Shown: in pieces, positions 1 to 11,021 of the stretch
Numbering within the stretch: position 1 is the stretch's first letter
How the letters are laid out: every line of letters begins with the position of its first letter
Assembly: GCA_964035015.1 (NCBI GenBank)
Contig: CAXIUP010000119.1
Location: 1 to 64,000, forward strand
Direction: 5' to 3'
Origin: Corallium rubrum
Taxonomy: Eukaryota > Cnidaria > Anthozoa > Scleralcyonacea > Coralliidae
DNA length: 64,000 nucleotides
Position numbers and translations under genes: made by a program
Notes under the pieces: generated by a model
Told to the model about the DNA's origin: nothing
What the model saw: the letters and a program-made list of their open reading frames with translations, nothing else
The model's database searches: none

Positions 1-357
1 GATGAATATCGTCCTGATTTACTTGTCTCCACTTCAGACAAACACCTCTACGTTGTTGAACTTACCGTAGGCTTTGAATCAAACCTCACAAACAATGTTA
101 ACCGCAAGAAAGCTAAATATAAAAACCTAATTAGAGAACTGGATCAAAACTCTACATCTGTTAAATTTATAAATCTTTCTGTCAGTTCGCTAGGGGTGTT
201 TGACAAAGAATGTCATACATTCGAAAAAATGCTAAATGAGTTAGGACTGAATAATCAACACCATCAATATTGTATCAGGAAAATTATATCTATTGCCATA
301 CGATCAACGTACTACATATTTTGCTGTAGAAATAAAGAATGGACAAATCCGAACTAA
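1..357 (+). CDS. C-terminal endonuclease part of a LINE protein (family B), partial
   Basis: The open frame runs in from the left edge and stops at 355-357, giving 118 codons. It begins DEYRPDLLV and continues to YVVELTVGFE. This is the spacing of a PD-(D/E)xK restriction-like endonuclease, found at the C-terminus of R2/R4-type LINE proteins, where it nicks the target for reverse transcription. The 5' part of the element lies outside the window. The same protein tail is encoded on the minus strand at about 12,900-13,250, nearly identical, and at 10,601-10,870, more diverged. The endonuclease call comes from motif pattern only. Confidence 0.6.
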   Translation, partial: DEYRPDLLVSTSDKHLYVVELTVGFESNLTNNVNRKKAKYKNLIRELDQNSTSVKFINLSVSSLGVFDKECHTFEKMLNELGLNNQHHQYCIRKIISIAIRSTYYIFCCRNKEWTNPN

Positions 358-535
358 TGAACATTTAAAGTAACTATTACTATAAATAATTAACAATTTT
401 TGTATACAAAATTATAACCATGCATGTATAAGTGATTCAAGTAGTCAATTGTAGGTTACCTCAAGAAGTGAGATTTACAATTGTATATATCTATAAATGT
501 TCTATTAATAAAGTTTTCATTATTATGATTGTCCT
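1..535 (+). mobile_element. 3' end of LINE family B with short (ATT)n tail
   Basis: The coding tail is followed by an AT-rich 3' UTR containing aataaagttttcattattat near 507-527. That sequence ends in a short ATT run typical of the LINE tails in this window. The element meets LINE family A tail to tail around 540-600. The whole segment recurs inverted at 12,716-13,258. Confidence 0.65.
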
Positions 536-540
536 TTATG

Positions 541-3180
541 ATTAGAACTTATTGATAACTTATGATTAAAAATTGGTTGTACTAAAAATTAATTACAAAA
601 AGTCTCTAAAAAGGAGTTCCAAGTACTAAAATAATAAAAAAAATAGTAATAAAAATTAGAGGTCAAAGTTTTAAAAAATTCCAGCTGCGTTCGTATTTAA
701 ATAAAAGTCCTCGAGCATTTCAACTTCATCACGTTTCTTAAAAGGCACTCGCGAGCCTCTCACACAGATGGACTGATCGCAGAATGTCAAAAGACAGACG
801 CGTTCGCAGCCAAGCTATAACTATGGCATATGATTCCTGGTTCTTTCTTGCTAGGTGTTCTGCTAATGTTTTCAGAAATAAAGTACATTCAGCTCCCATA
901 CCACCATTGGTTCCAAATACAAGGGGCGTAAATGTCCCATGTTCTACCTCCAACACTCTCTGTAGATACTGCCTTTTCTTCTCGTTTTCCTGCTCCCTAA
1001 AGATCGTTGATGTTGGTTTGTTCTGGTTGCTTGCGGAGTTTACATGCGTAACTCGAACGTCAAAAAATGCAGTTACTCCACGAGACCAGAACCCTCCAGC
1101 CTTAATGTCTAGTCTTGCTTCAGGGCTCGTGTTGGCTGATCTCAAATTGAATCTCTCATTATCGAGTGGTTGAAGGTGTGGCTCTGTTTCCACATTATTG
1201 CAAACTTTGCTGAGCACGGATGTCAGCAGATCTCGAACTCCGTCGTGCCTCTGTGCCACAAAACCACCCTTTTTGCAGGACAGAGCATGGTTGATAGAAA
1301 ACCTTTCACCACATGCGCAATAACTTGGTAAACCAGACAATGGTATGTTGTAACGCATTCGTAGGGAGTCCCTAAACTCTCGTTTGTTTAGTCCCAGGCC
1401 CTGCTCCTCAAGTGGTATTGCATTAAGCCACGAGCTGGCTCCCTTATCTCTCGCCTGGGTGTTTATGATGTACAATGGCATTTCTGTGCAAGTTATCTGA
1501 ATGTTGTGCAATGCCACAGATCTATTCATTTGATTGAAAGCATTCCTAGCATCTATCAACAAGATTCCATCTGTTTCTTCTGCTGCAAAGACCTGGCTCA
1601 TGCCATGAATCGCTGCTTCAGCACCCGCGCTGTAACCAGCGCAAGCTTGTAAAGGGCCAGCTGCCTCTTTGATTTCGTCATTTAGGGTCCAGGATACAGT
1701 TTTCCCGATTATCCTTCGCAGCACTTCCCCAACTCCTATCGGTCTGATCCCGGGGTTCTTGTCAAGTGGAATAAGCCTAGAAGCTGTATATAGCTTTCGA
1801 GCAGAGAAGGATGATAACTTGTTGTTAACAGCTTTCTCGTCAAAATAGCAATTTCTTCCCTCAATTCCTTTCCCACCGTGCTAAAATTATTTGAGCATAG
1901 GATCCTGCAGTAAAGTTCAGCATCCATTCCCGAGGGTCCTGCAGAGCCCTTTGTTTTCATGGCAGCGTCGCGGATCTTTTGCTCATCAATCACATCAAAA
2001 ATATGAGGTGGAACGAGGTTTACTGGGCCGTGTAGGATACATTCGTCATCGATCTCTGACGCCTGTGGGTGCTTTAGCTTCAGTTCTGCCAAGACTTCGG
2101 GTGTTAGGGTGAGAAGACCTGACGAACTCTCCCTGTCGAGAAGTTTTAGTGCTGCAAGACAATTTCCCTTGCATTATCAATTTGGCGAAAACCTTGGAGA
2201 TATCATCAACAGATCTAGCTTTCTTCGACGCTACAAACTTTTTCTGTATGAATTTCACTTCTTTCAATAAGAGATCAAGGTCTCCACGTCTCCACAGGGT
2301 TAATCTATGGTCAATATAGTTGCACTGTGATCTTTAGCTTTAGAGGTTGCTGAACGCTTTTGTAGTATCAACGAAGGAAGCACCATGAAGGATTTCAAAG
2401 CGATTGAGTTCAGGTCTGAACTGGAGTTGAATTGTTTTAACCAGAATGTAAGTTCTTTGATAAATTTTTTCCCAGCCCTTCCTGAAGGTATCTTAAAGAT
2501 GTTTCTTCTAAAATGTACGATTTCATTATAAATATCGCTGATCTTATCATAGAGGATGTCGTAACTCAAGCTTCCCAGGTCTTGTCCTTGGATTGAGATG
2601 GTAAAACCTTAATTTCTGGTAAATTTGGGCGAATTGGGCTTAAGCATGTTCCGTCACCAAGGGCAATGTCATCATACTCGTTCATGTTGGCTGTAGATTG
2701 AGCGTGATCATTTATGCAAATTTGGACTTGATCGCTTATGCAAATTTGAGGCCGTGTTTGTTCATTCTCCACTTGTATATTTATTTTATCTCCTTCCTTG
2801 ATTGAAGTTGATCTTGAACTAATACGCCTTACCCCATTTGTCGCTCTTACACTTTCCAGACGTTTCTCGGCGTAGGCCGCTTTATCGCGTAGATTTTGTG
2901 CTGATAAACTCAAACACTCATAGCCTTTCACTTCCCACAGTTGTTTCATCAGCTCCATATAACCAAGTTTTCATTCCCCTCGATAACAGTTCGGGTGATC
3001 GTTCTTAACCGCTTCTTGTGCAGCCAATTTACATTGCAGCAAGTCGGAGATCATCTCGTCTGTCCAAGTTATATTCTTCCTTTTTCTTCGAGGTGCTTCA
3101 GCCATATCTTCCGAATCAAACCGAGCTTGAAATTACGTTTAGAAAATATATAGGAAATTGAAGTTTATATTTGGCGGTCA
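541..3180 (-). mobile_element. LINE family A copy 1, internally deleted
   Basis: This is a minus-strand, non-LTR retrotransposon copy whose coding remains span 3,105 down to 738. Its 3' UTR (about 540-737) matches the 3' end of the plus-strand copy at 11,022-12,715. No poly(A) is seen. The 5' end is not bounded by a clear (AAT)n tract, unlike the copies at 6,580 and 13,352. Confidence 0.65.
738..3105 (-). pseudogene. LINE family A reverse transcriptase/endonuclease, decayed
   Basis: Reading from 3,105 leftward, the protein starts MAEAPRRKRKNITWTDEM, a SANT/Myb-like N-terminus. An in-frame TGA follows near 2,973, then the conserved NLRDKA module. Frames at 2,566-2,958, 2,300-2,569, 2,046-2,267, 1,736-2,092 and 738-1,724 carry the rest, so there are several frameshifts. 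RT fingers and palm A are visible (RRIIGK; LLIDARNAFNQMN). The frame then jumps from YIINT directly to QARDKGASSW, so the GTTQGDP and FADD segments present in the 7,748-10,288 copy are deleted. The zinc motif CACGERFSINHALSC and the endonuclease-like PEARLDI...FFDVRVTHVN remain. A 2-bp loss near 740 also alters the C-terminus relative to the 11,022 copy. Confidence 0.75.
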
Positions 3181-3189
3181 CGTTTCTAT

Positions 3190-4440
3190 TTCAGTAAACT
3201 CTTTCTTCTTCTATTCTATTCTGTTCGAATACAGGATTTCTAAAAGTATACCCTCCTTTTTTGTTCTTCCTCCGGACTATCCTTAGCAAACCTTTAAGCG
3301 TAATGAGAAAAAACAAAACAAATCTATATTCGAAAATATACAAGCGATTAAAAAAGTGTCACGTTCTGCATGGCATTCTCAGCGAGACACGGCAAGAGCA
3401 AACGATAATCACAAAGACTAAAGTGGCTAATTGTTTCAACTACATGAATTGCAAAGTTGAACAAAAAGGAAAACTTAGTTTACGCTCTGTATGAATAAAA
3501 TAAATAAAATAATATTCTGTTTACATGGACGAGAGCTAAAGTGATCTTATTTAGATTTTGCAAGCGTTTAAATGGCTTCCTTGTCTGTTTCACAATGCCA
3601 GAAAAACCAACGTATTAAAATTAATAGCTCGAAAACTATAAGTATAATAGAACTAAAAACAAACCAGTACAATCAGATTGCCATGAAAAAGTGACAGGTA
3701 AGGTTTCAGTCAAAAATAAGGAAAAACCGCGGCGAAAATTGACAAAGTTGATATCAATAATCAAAAGAGTATGTTGTTTATAATATTAAACGTCAAAGTC
3801 AACAACACTAGAAAACACGTCGAAAAAACCACAGAAAACAAATTAGCGAATCTATTTAAGAGATTGAATACCAGAAATAAGAGAAAACAAAAATATGGCA
3901 GTATAAATAGACTGTTTTTGATTAATCAAACGGCAAATTTTCATTCAAAAAGAGATAACAGTGCTCAAGAGAAATATGGAAAACATATACACCACGTCCT
4001 AAAAGATTGGCGTCTTCAGCAAAACACAGCAAAAACCCTCAACGTAATAAAATTGATATCTCTCAAGATGAAACAAAAGGAAACTTTCATTTGAAAATAT
4101 ATTTTCAGTGGTCGAGAAATATGAAAAACTTAAGCTTACCTTTTAATAGTGACTCAGTCTTAGCACGGAAGTTTTATACTTTCGAGTTTATTCTTGCTTG
4201 CCCTCTTTTAGTTTCCATTTTACTCACAATCATCAGTTTTTCCTCAGTTTTTCGTTCTGTTCCTTCGAAAGAGATGTACTAACTGATCCAAAAAGTGACT
4301 TTCTTTATTCCCGTCCAGAGATTCTTCGTCAACAATAAATGATTTCGCAATATTAAAAGACGGTTTATTTTGCTATCGTGATCACTAAATGATTTTAAAT
4401 GTTGACGTCAGCCAATCAATTTCCGGCTTCATATTGTTAC
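3190..4440. other. AT-rich intergenic stretch, nothing recognised
   Basis: Short lysine- and asparagine-rich open frames occur here (for example 3,261-3,494 and 3,771-4,094). They show no domain, no splice context and no repeat relationship that I could see. I regard the stretch as noncoding. Confidence 0.5.
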
Positions 4441-4535
4441 CAGTCCTCCCAATTTTTTACGGCGCAACTTGAACATCCTACCAAGGTTACCAAGGACTAA
4501 ATATATAAATATTCAAATCACTCAAAATCCCCTCC

Positions 4536-4600
4536 TTGCTTTTTCTACACGCGTGAAAAATGGACTCCACGCGTGTCGAGATTAGCACCCTCACCCGGGC
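4536..4600 (-). repeat. GC-rich dispersed terminal module, copy 1
   Basis: The stretch contains ctacacgcgtg, gactccacgcgtgtcgag and attagcaccctcacccggg. The same module recurs at 18,337-18,441 and at 56,262-56,345, and its CCCGGG-rich part recurs at 6,146-6,186. It appears to be the end of a dispersed nonautonomous element. Confidence 0.6.
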
Positions 4601-6160
4601 CACAGAATAAGGATCAACCAGAAGTCCAACTCGCGGAAAAAAGTGTCCCATTATTTTTATGCGCATGCGCCAGTCCGCCATTTTGAAAGTAAGTGCAACC
4701 GGGAAATTATCCCCCTCGTCCTTACGACCCTCGGGCTCCTGTAGTCAATTACTCTTGGCCTTCTTGTGACCTTTTATTTAACTTTATATTGTTATCTATA
4801 CATATATAAATAATATTTATTAAGTAATAAGTAATTTACTTTAGAAAACATTTCGTTGGAGATGAAATTCTTTGACCACGAGATTATTAAAACTCCAGTA
4901 CGCGGATACTACGGGTAAAAGTCCGTGGCAAAAAAGTCCTGTACTCACGAAGCGGGTTTTACATTTCTCGATTAATGCCGACACACTTGTTTAAAGAGAA
5001 AGATGGCTAAAAATTTCGGAACTACGCATTGTTGAAATACATCGAGTACGTATGTTGTTAGAAATTTTATAAGCTTTCATTCGGTATATAGTTCAAATCA
5101 TAGTGTTACCTGTAACTTTTTAAAATGTTCAAAATGTTCTGACCATTGACCATAAAAGTTTTAATATTTTTTCATATATTCAAAAGGTATGATCACTAAT
5201 TTGCACCAAAAACGTTTTCAACTTCAATTAGAAATCTGCAAACGTTTCCACTAATTTCGTATTTGAATTAGCTTCTGTTCAAGAAATGTCTTAGGTTCAT
5301 GCCAAGAAGTCTTTCTGAGGTTATAGCAAACACCAAAACAACAAAAGGCAAAACAAACTTAAGAAATTCATCCATTTCAGACTGTCCACGTCAAAATAAT
5401 GTTTTTTTCATATTTTAAAATACTTCCCAGCAAGAAAATTAAAAGTTCTGACATGAATAGCACTTGACAGTACCCTTTGCTTAATATCTTGTTCAGGGCT
5501 GTGCGTTTAGTATTTAAAAACAAAATCCAAAATTCTATAACACTTGTGAGGAGTCCATTTCCCATTATACAATTCTTATTTTACGAACAATGGTGAGAAC
5601 ATTTTGAACATTTTAAAAAGTTACAGGTAACACTAAAACTTGAATTATATACCAAATGAAAGCTTATAAAATTTCTAACAACATACGTACCCGATGTATT
5701 TCAACAATGCGTAGTTCCGAAATTGTTAGCAATCTTTTTCTATAAACAAATGTGTCGGCAAAATCGAGAAATGTAAAACCCGCTTCATGAGTGCAGGACT
5801 TTCTTGCCACGGACTTTTACCCGTAGTATCCGCTCACTGAAGTTTTAATAAGGTCGTGGTCAAAGAATTCTATCTCCAAAGAATCGTTTTCTAAAGTAAA
5901 TTACTTATTTACTTAACTAAATATTATTTATATATATAGATAACAAAATAAAGTTAATTAAAAGGTCACAAGAAGGCCAAGAGTAATCGACTACAGGAGC
6001 CCGAGGGTCGTAAGGACGAGGGGGATAATTTCCCGGTTGCACTTACTTTCAAAATGGCGCCGGGATCGCGAGGCCGACATTTCCCGAGGACGCTTACATC
6101 AAAGGTGCCGACAGAGAGTTGGACTTCTGGTTGATCCTTATTCTGTGCCCGGGCTCCGGC
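4591..6160. mobile_element. Long-arm inverted repeat (fold-back) element, about 1.6 kb
   Basis: The left arm (about 4,591-5,150) and right arm (about 5,590-6,160) are inverted copies. Matching anchors include gatcaaccagaagtccaactc against gagttggacttctggttgatc, then aagtgcaaccgggaaattatc, gtaaaagtccgtggcaa, ggttttacatttctcg and gttgttagaaattttat. The inner core of about 440 bp is unrelated AT-rich DNA with no transposase. A short segment near the outer ends (about 4,633-4,676 against 6,058-6,114) does not match, so the structure may be two nested elements or one with diverged ends. A diverged relative of the arm is at 56,610-56,740. Confidence 0.8.
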
Positions 6161-6186
6161 CTTCGGCCCTACGCCCGGGCTCGGGG
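6146..6186 (-). repeat. GC-rich dispersed module, copy 2
   Basis: The stretch reads cccgggctccggccttcggccctacgcccgggctcgg in pieces. It corresponds to the self-complementary GC-rich end of the module at 18,337-18,441 and lies immediately beside an (ATT)n tract. Confidence 0.55.

Positions 6187-6256
<70 letters not shown>
6187..6256. repeat. (ATT)n microsatellite
   Basis: This is an uninterrupted ATT array of about 23 units. It is followed by roughly 240 bp of unrecognised AT-rich DNA up to 6,494. Confidence 0.95.
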
Positions 6257-6257
<1 letters not shown>

Positions 6258-6491
6258 CTAAAAACTCAGATACATCTGCAAAATAATATAAATAGTAAAT
6301 AGCACAATAATTTACAAATAATTATACTAAAGACATCTAAATAATTAAAAAGGAAATTCTATTAACAAAACTCCTCATAAAAAATTCATCGTCCATAAAA
6401 ATTACAATTTTACTAATCGACCTTCTATAAAACCTAATTCAATGTTGGCATCTGGCATGCGATGTGGCGTGGAGCGTCTACTACCCCTTAT

Positions 6492-6494
<3 letters not shown>

Positions 6495-6578
<84 letters not shown>

Positions 6579-6579
6579 T
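6495..6579. repeat. (AAT)n flanking the 3' end of the LINE at 6,580-10,377
   Basis: The AAT array has one short interruption (ataatttaat). It abuts the 3' end of the minus-strand LINE. A second AAT array abuts the same element's 5' end at 10,378, which implies insertion into AAT repeats. Confidence 0.9.
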
Positions 6580-6791
6580 TTATTCCTTGTAACCTAATAA
6601 TACTAATATACTAAAGATTATTTTTAAAATTTTACAATGGTAAACCTCACTAGCTTATAAAATGTTTGTCAATGCCTATTTAAATTTATGCAATATGGCA
6701 GTAGAAAGATTATATTACAATTAAAAGGAAAGGAAGATAATAATGAAAATAAGTAAATAATAAAAATGTTACATATCAAGGTAATGTTTCT

Positions 6792-7718
6792 TCAAACTAT
6801 TCTGGCCGCCACATTCTCTAAGGTAATGTCATTGTCTAAGGTAATATTTACAGTTCTTCTTCTTGCTCTGGTTCCTCTAAGGCATAGGAGAGCTGAACGT
6901 ACTAAGGCGAAGGAGATTTTCGCTCTCAACCAAGACATTGTGCTGGCGTAGTCTTCTCCCTTCTTAATGGCAAGTAATTCAGCAAGTCTACTATGGTATT
7001 TCTTGCATTCATCAGCCATTCCACCTGTCGTGGTAAATACTAGCGGGGTGAACGTACCTTGTTCTATCTCCATCACTCTACTTGCGTATTGGCGCTTCTT
7101 CTCATTTTCATGTTGCCGGTAGATTTGCTTGGGACTGAGATCTTTATAAGACTCTGCGTTTGGGTGGCAAACCCGAACATCAAAGAACGCAGATCTTTGC
7201 CTCTCCCAGAAGCCTCGAGCGTGAACATCTAAACGAGCATCAGGGGCTCTGTTGGCGCCTCTGTTTAAGCCTTCTCCAGTGATATCCTGTAGGACCGGTT
7301 CTATTTCAACATCATTACACACCATGCTCAACAGCTCGGCTTCCAAATCACGAAGCTCGTTATGGCGTTGAATTATGAAGCCGCCTCGCCGGCAGACCAT
7401 AGCATGGTCCACGTTGAACAGGTCCCCACATACGCATACTGTTGGAGTATCAGTGATTTCCCAATCATATCTTAACTTTATCGCGTCCTTGAATTCTCTC
7501 TTATTCAGATTGAAATTCTGGTCTTCGATGGGGATTACTGTTAACCAATTAGATGCTCCTTTTTCCGTGGCCAGCTCGACAGCTCGTTTGGTTCTTGATG
7601 GTAGGGAACTCTTCACTTGTTGTAGCCTCCCATTCAAACATTTATCCTTCTCTTTCCGTGCGTTTAGTTGTAATGTCATTATTTCAGACGCATCCGGAGG
7701 CTGGTGTACCTGCTCCAC
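6792..7718 (-). CDS. LINE protein, zinc motif and restriction-like endonuclease part
   Basis: This is the C-terminal 308-residue frame of the LINE whose RT lies at 7,748-10,288, and it continues that protein after a frameshift. It contains a CCHC-like motif ([19 protein letters not shown]) and then a PD-(D/E)xK-like pattern, APDARLDV followed by [13 protein letters not shown]. This is the endonuclease arrangement of R2/R4-type LINEs rather than an AP-endonuclease type. It aligns by eye with the tails of the family A copies at 738 and 11,022. Confidence 0.8.
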   Translation of the reverse strand: MEQVHQPPDASEIMTLQLNARKEKDKCLNGRLQQVKSSLPSRTKRAVELATEKGASNWLTVIPIEDQNFNLNKREFKDAIKLRYDWEITDTPTVCVCGDLFNVDHAMVCRRGGFIIQRHNELRDLEAELLSMVCNDVEIEPVLQDITGEGLNRGANRAPDARLDVHARGFWERQRSAFFDVRVCHPNAESYKDLSPKQIYRQHENEKKRQYASRVMEIEQGTFTPLVFTTTGGMADECKKYHSRLAELLAIKKGEDYASTMSWLRAKISFALVRSALLCLRGTRARRRTVNITLDNDITLENVAARIV

Positions 7719-7747
7719 AATTTTCTCTACCAGGGGGGCTGTGACAT

Positions 7748-10288
7748 TTACAGAAGCCTCGTATTCAAAGGGTGCAGTTCTCGTTGGATCTGTAAGCCCA
7801 AGCCCCCCACCCCCACCCCCATGCGCACAGGGAGCGCGAGAAGGTCGCGCTCAACTTCCGTGACTACATGATCCCCCGTGATAGCTGGTATTAAAGCATC
7901 AGTTATCGCATGCTCCAAAGGCTCCAGTAGGTCGGTAATATCGGGTAATGTCCTTACGAAATATGTCCAACGATGCCGTAAACCAAAGATAAAGGCTGCA
8001 TAACTCGCTTGAGGTTGTGATGTGGCGAACTCTGCAAGTTTGGTGACCTGATTTACCCAGTCCTCCACTTTCTCGCCGACATATTCTTCGAGATACGATC
8101 TTGATCCGAGAGCTGCACCTAGATGCTTGTGACCCCCCGTGGTGATGTTAATTGCTGTCTCGCAGACCACCACCCTGGCAGCGTCCTCTTTCTCGGGTTT
8201 GACGACCAACCAGCACTTTTTCGCATTAGGAAAATATCCTAGCGCTGGACCATTCTCTGACAGTTCATCCCACCATTTCTTCACATCCCTTAGCGAGCCG
8301 CTTCCAGTTGCGTCATCAGCAAACCAGCATTGTTTAGCTTTGCTTGAGATGTGTAAAAGCGTTATCAGTGGCTGAAGACTGATGGCGTATAGGCTCATAG
8401 CGATAGGGTCGCCCTGTGTGGTGCCCTCTACTGATCTCAGTTCTTCTCCGCCTGTAACGAAGAGTCTCGCAGGTTGTCTATAGGTGTTGATCGCGTAGGT
8501 CGCTATTGCTGGACATAACACTCTGGTATTGTGTAGCGCACCAGCTCTGTTCAGAGCATTAAATGCGTTGGAGGCATCGATGAGTAGAACAGCATCTGTT
8601 TCATCGGCATCAAATACATTGCGCATTGCATGAATTGCTGCCTCACTTCCACTTTTAAGACCAGCGCATACCTGCAGCGAGCCGCTTGCGTCAACGACAT
8701 CAGGTTTTGTTACTCTCATCACACATTTCCCAATTATCCTCCGTATTACCTCTCCAACCCCGATCGGCCGAACCGCGCCCTCTCCTTTGTCGAGTGGAAT
8801 TAGTCGATTTGCCAATATTACCTCGATACTTCGAGGATCAATCAGTTCAGTGCATAAACGTCTGGTCATTGTAGCTATCGCTGCGCACAGGTCTGTGCCG
8901 GATTTCTTGAAGGATTTGCATGCAAGCATTCTCCTGAAGCCATCAGCATCTACACCCGAAGGCCCTCCAGAGCCTTTAGTCCTCAACGCGGCGTCTCGGA
9001 CCATCTCTCCATTGATCTGCAGGAAGATTACATCTGGGACGTTTTCAATTGGCCCGAAGAGTAGAGATCCCGGGTGGGCTTCCTGTGCCATAGGGTGTTT
9101 TTCCCTAAGCTGTCTCATGACGTCATCACTTAGGGGCAGGACGCCCCCGCTGTCGTTATCACTGAGGTAGCGTAAAGCCGAATGAATTTTGCCTTTCATG
9201 ACTAGGTTTGCAAACACTTTTGCTTTATCAGGTGGATCAGTTCTCCGGGAGCTTGTGAGACGCCTTTGGATCATTCGCCCTTCACGCAGCAAAATATCTA
9301 TTTCGCCCTCTTCCCATAGTGCCAACCGCTTAGCTAAACATTCTTTGTGTTCCTTCGCCTTGGATTTCTTACTTGGTTTCTGTAGACATAACGCCAGAAG
9401 TACAATGGCTGCTTTTAAAGCACAGTGTTGCATTTCTGATCCATTGTTCCAATCATTTATATGTTTTGTTAACTTATCAATGAAATTTTTCCCCGTTTTT
9501 CCATAGGGGACAAGAAAAGCGTTTTTCCGCCATTTCGTGATTTCATTGTATGCATTGTCAATGGTCGACGTGCTGATCGTTATTGTTCTTCCATCACTAT
9601 GTCGGCCCCAAATAAAAGTAGATGGCGCGTTGTTGGCTTTGTATTCAGGCAAGTTTCCTGGCACGTCGTCTAACGCATTTTCAAAGGTTGAGTGATCATG
9701 CTCCAGAACTACTGACTCCCCTGGGAGTTGTACTGCGGACGTATGCAAATCTAGGCCTTGTATCGGGTAATTATCATTCTGGCTTTGCTGGTCAATATTA
9801 TTTTGATTTCGATTCCGATTCTGGTCGATATCTTCGGTAGAAGTCATATTATTAGCAATATTTGACATCGGCTGAATCCTGTCCGAGATAGATTCGTTGG
9901 TATCTATCGTTCTCATAACATTTACATTCATATCCGTTGAGTTCCGTTGAGTCTTTTCCAGCCTTGAAGCTTGATCTCGCAGATTTTGTCGTTTAAGACC
10001 AAGGTGACCGTAACCTTTCTCGTTCCATAGCTCGCTCATAACCTCAATATAACCTTTCTTCCTGCCGTTGTTATTACAAGGGGCATTACTGAGTGTAGTC
10101 AGCTCCTGTGCTTTTCGTTTACATTCTAACACATCGACGTTCATTTGTTCCGTCCATTTCATCTTTTTGGGTTTCTTTGACATCGTGTAAATTTGTATCT
10201 TGTGTAGTTGCCAGAACCCGTTATAATATTTCCTCGTAGTTTCGTAATTTAAGCCACTAGTCTTGATGATTTCTCCATTGTGACTCAC
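7748..10288 (-). CDS. LINE protein, N-terminal and reverse transcriptase part
   Basis: The frame gives 846 residues. The likely true start is the [10 protein letters not shown] methionine at 10,184, because upstream residues lack family-like sequence. A SANT/Myb-like module follows ([14 protein letters not shown] to [13 protein letters not shown]). RT motifs appear in order: [15 protein letters not shown], the palm A motif [29 protein letters not shown] and the catalytic [10 protein letters not shown]. The RT copies element RNA at the nicked target. The frame fails at a G-rich run (minus strand of about 7,800-7,830), where a GGGGGT-type expansion gives GVGVGG. The correct continuation [14 protein letters not shown] lies in the next frame and leads into the 6,792-7,718 ORF. 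Confidence 0.85.
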   Translation of the reverse strand: MSHNGEIIKTSGLNYETTRKYYNGFWQLHKIQIYTMSKKPKKMKWTEQMNVDVLECKRKAQELTTLSNAPCNNNGRKKGYIEVMSELWNEKGYGHLGLKRQNLRDQASRLEKTQRNSTDMNVNVMRTIDTNESISDRIQPMSNIANNMTSTEDIDQNRNRNQNNIDQQSQNDNYPIQGLDLHTSAVQLPGESVVLEHDHSTFENALDDVPGNLPEYKANNAPSTFIWGRHSDGRTITISTSTIDNAYNEITKWRKNAFLVPYGKTGKNFIDKLTKHINDWNNGSEMQHCALKAAIVLLALCLQKPSKKSKAKEHKECLAKRLALWEEGEIDILLREGRMIQRRLTSSRRTDPPDKAKVFANLVMKGKIHSALRYLSDNDSGGVLPLSDDVMRQLREKHPMAQEAHPGSLLFGPIENVPDVIFLQINGEMVRDAALRTKGSGGPSGVDADGFRRMLACKSFKKSGTDLCAAIATMTRRLCTELIDPRSIEVILANRLIPLDKGEGAVRPIGVGEVIRRIIGKCVMRVTKPDVVDASGSLQVCAGLKSGSEAAIHAMRNVFDADETDAVLLIDASNAFNALNRAGALHNTRVLCPAIATYAINTYRQPARLFVTGGEELRSVEGTTQGDPIAMSLYAISLQPLITLLHISSKAKQCWFADDATGSGSLRDVKKWWDELSENGPALGYFPNAKKCWLVVKPEKEDAARVVVCETAINITTGGHKHLGAALGSRSYLEEYVGEKVEDWVNQVTKLAEFATSQPQASYAAFIFGLRHRWTYFVRTLPDITDLLEPLEHAITDALIPAITGDHVVTEVERDLLALPVRMGVGVGGLGLQIQRELHPLNTRLL

Positions 10289-10375
10289 TGTAAATATCTT
10301 CAGACAGAAGGCGGCGGACAGAAGTAGAAAAACTTAATTAAAACGGGGAGCGAACTCGAACACGTCCGCTTGAGC

Positions 10376-10377
<2 letters not shown>

Positions 10378-10407
<30 letters not shown>

Positions 10408-10416
10408 GTAATAATA

Positions 10417-10457
<41 letters not shown>
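10378..10457. repeat. (AAT)n between two LINE copies
   Basis: The AAT array has two AGTA-type variants. It abuts the 5' end of the 6,580-10,377 LINE on the left. On its right it forms the 3' tail of the truncated minus-strand LINE at 10,458. Confidence 0.9.
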
Positions 10458-10991
<534 letters not shown>

Positions 10992-11021
10992 GAATTACTG
11001 GTGATAATATAATAATATAAT

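Larger units (their letters stand above)
6580..10377 (-). mobile_element. Nearly full-length LINE with restriction-like endonuclease, (AAT)n on both sides
   Basis: This 3.8 kb element lies exactly between AAT arrays at 6,495-6,579 and 10,378-10,457. It encodes one long RT/endonuclease protein in two frames (7,748-10,288 and 6,792-7,718). No poly(A) tail is present. A restriction-like endonuclease combined with a TAA-type target is known for the Dong/R4 group of LINEs. Clade assignment here is an inference. Confidence 0.8.
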
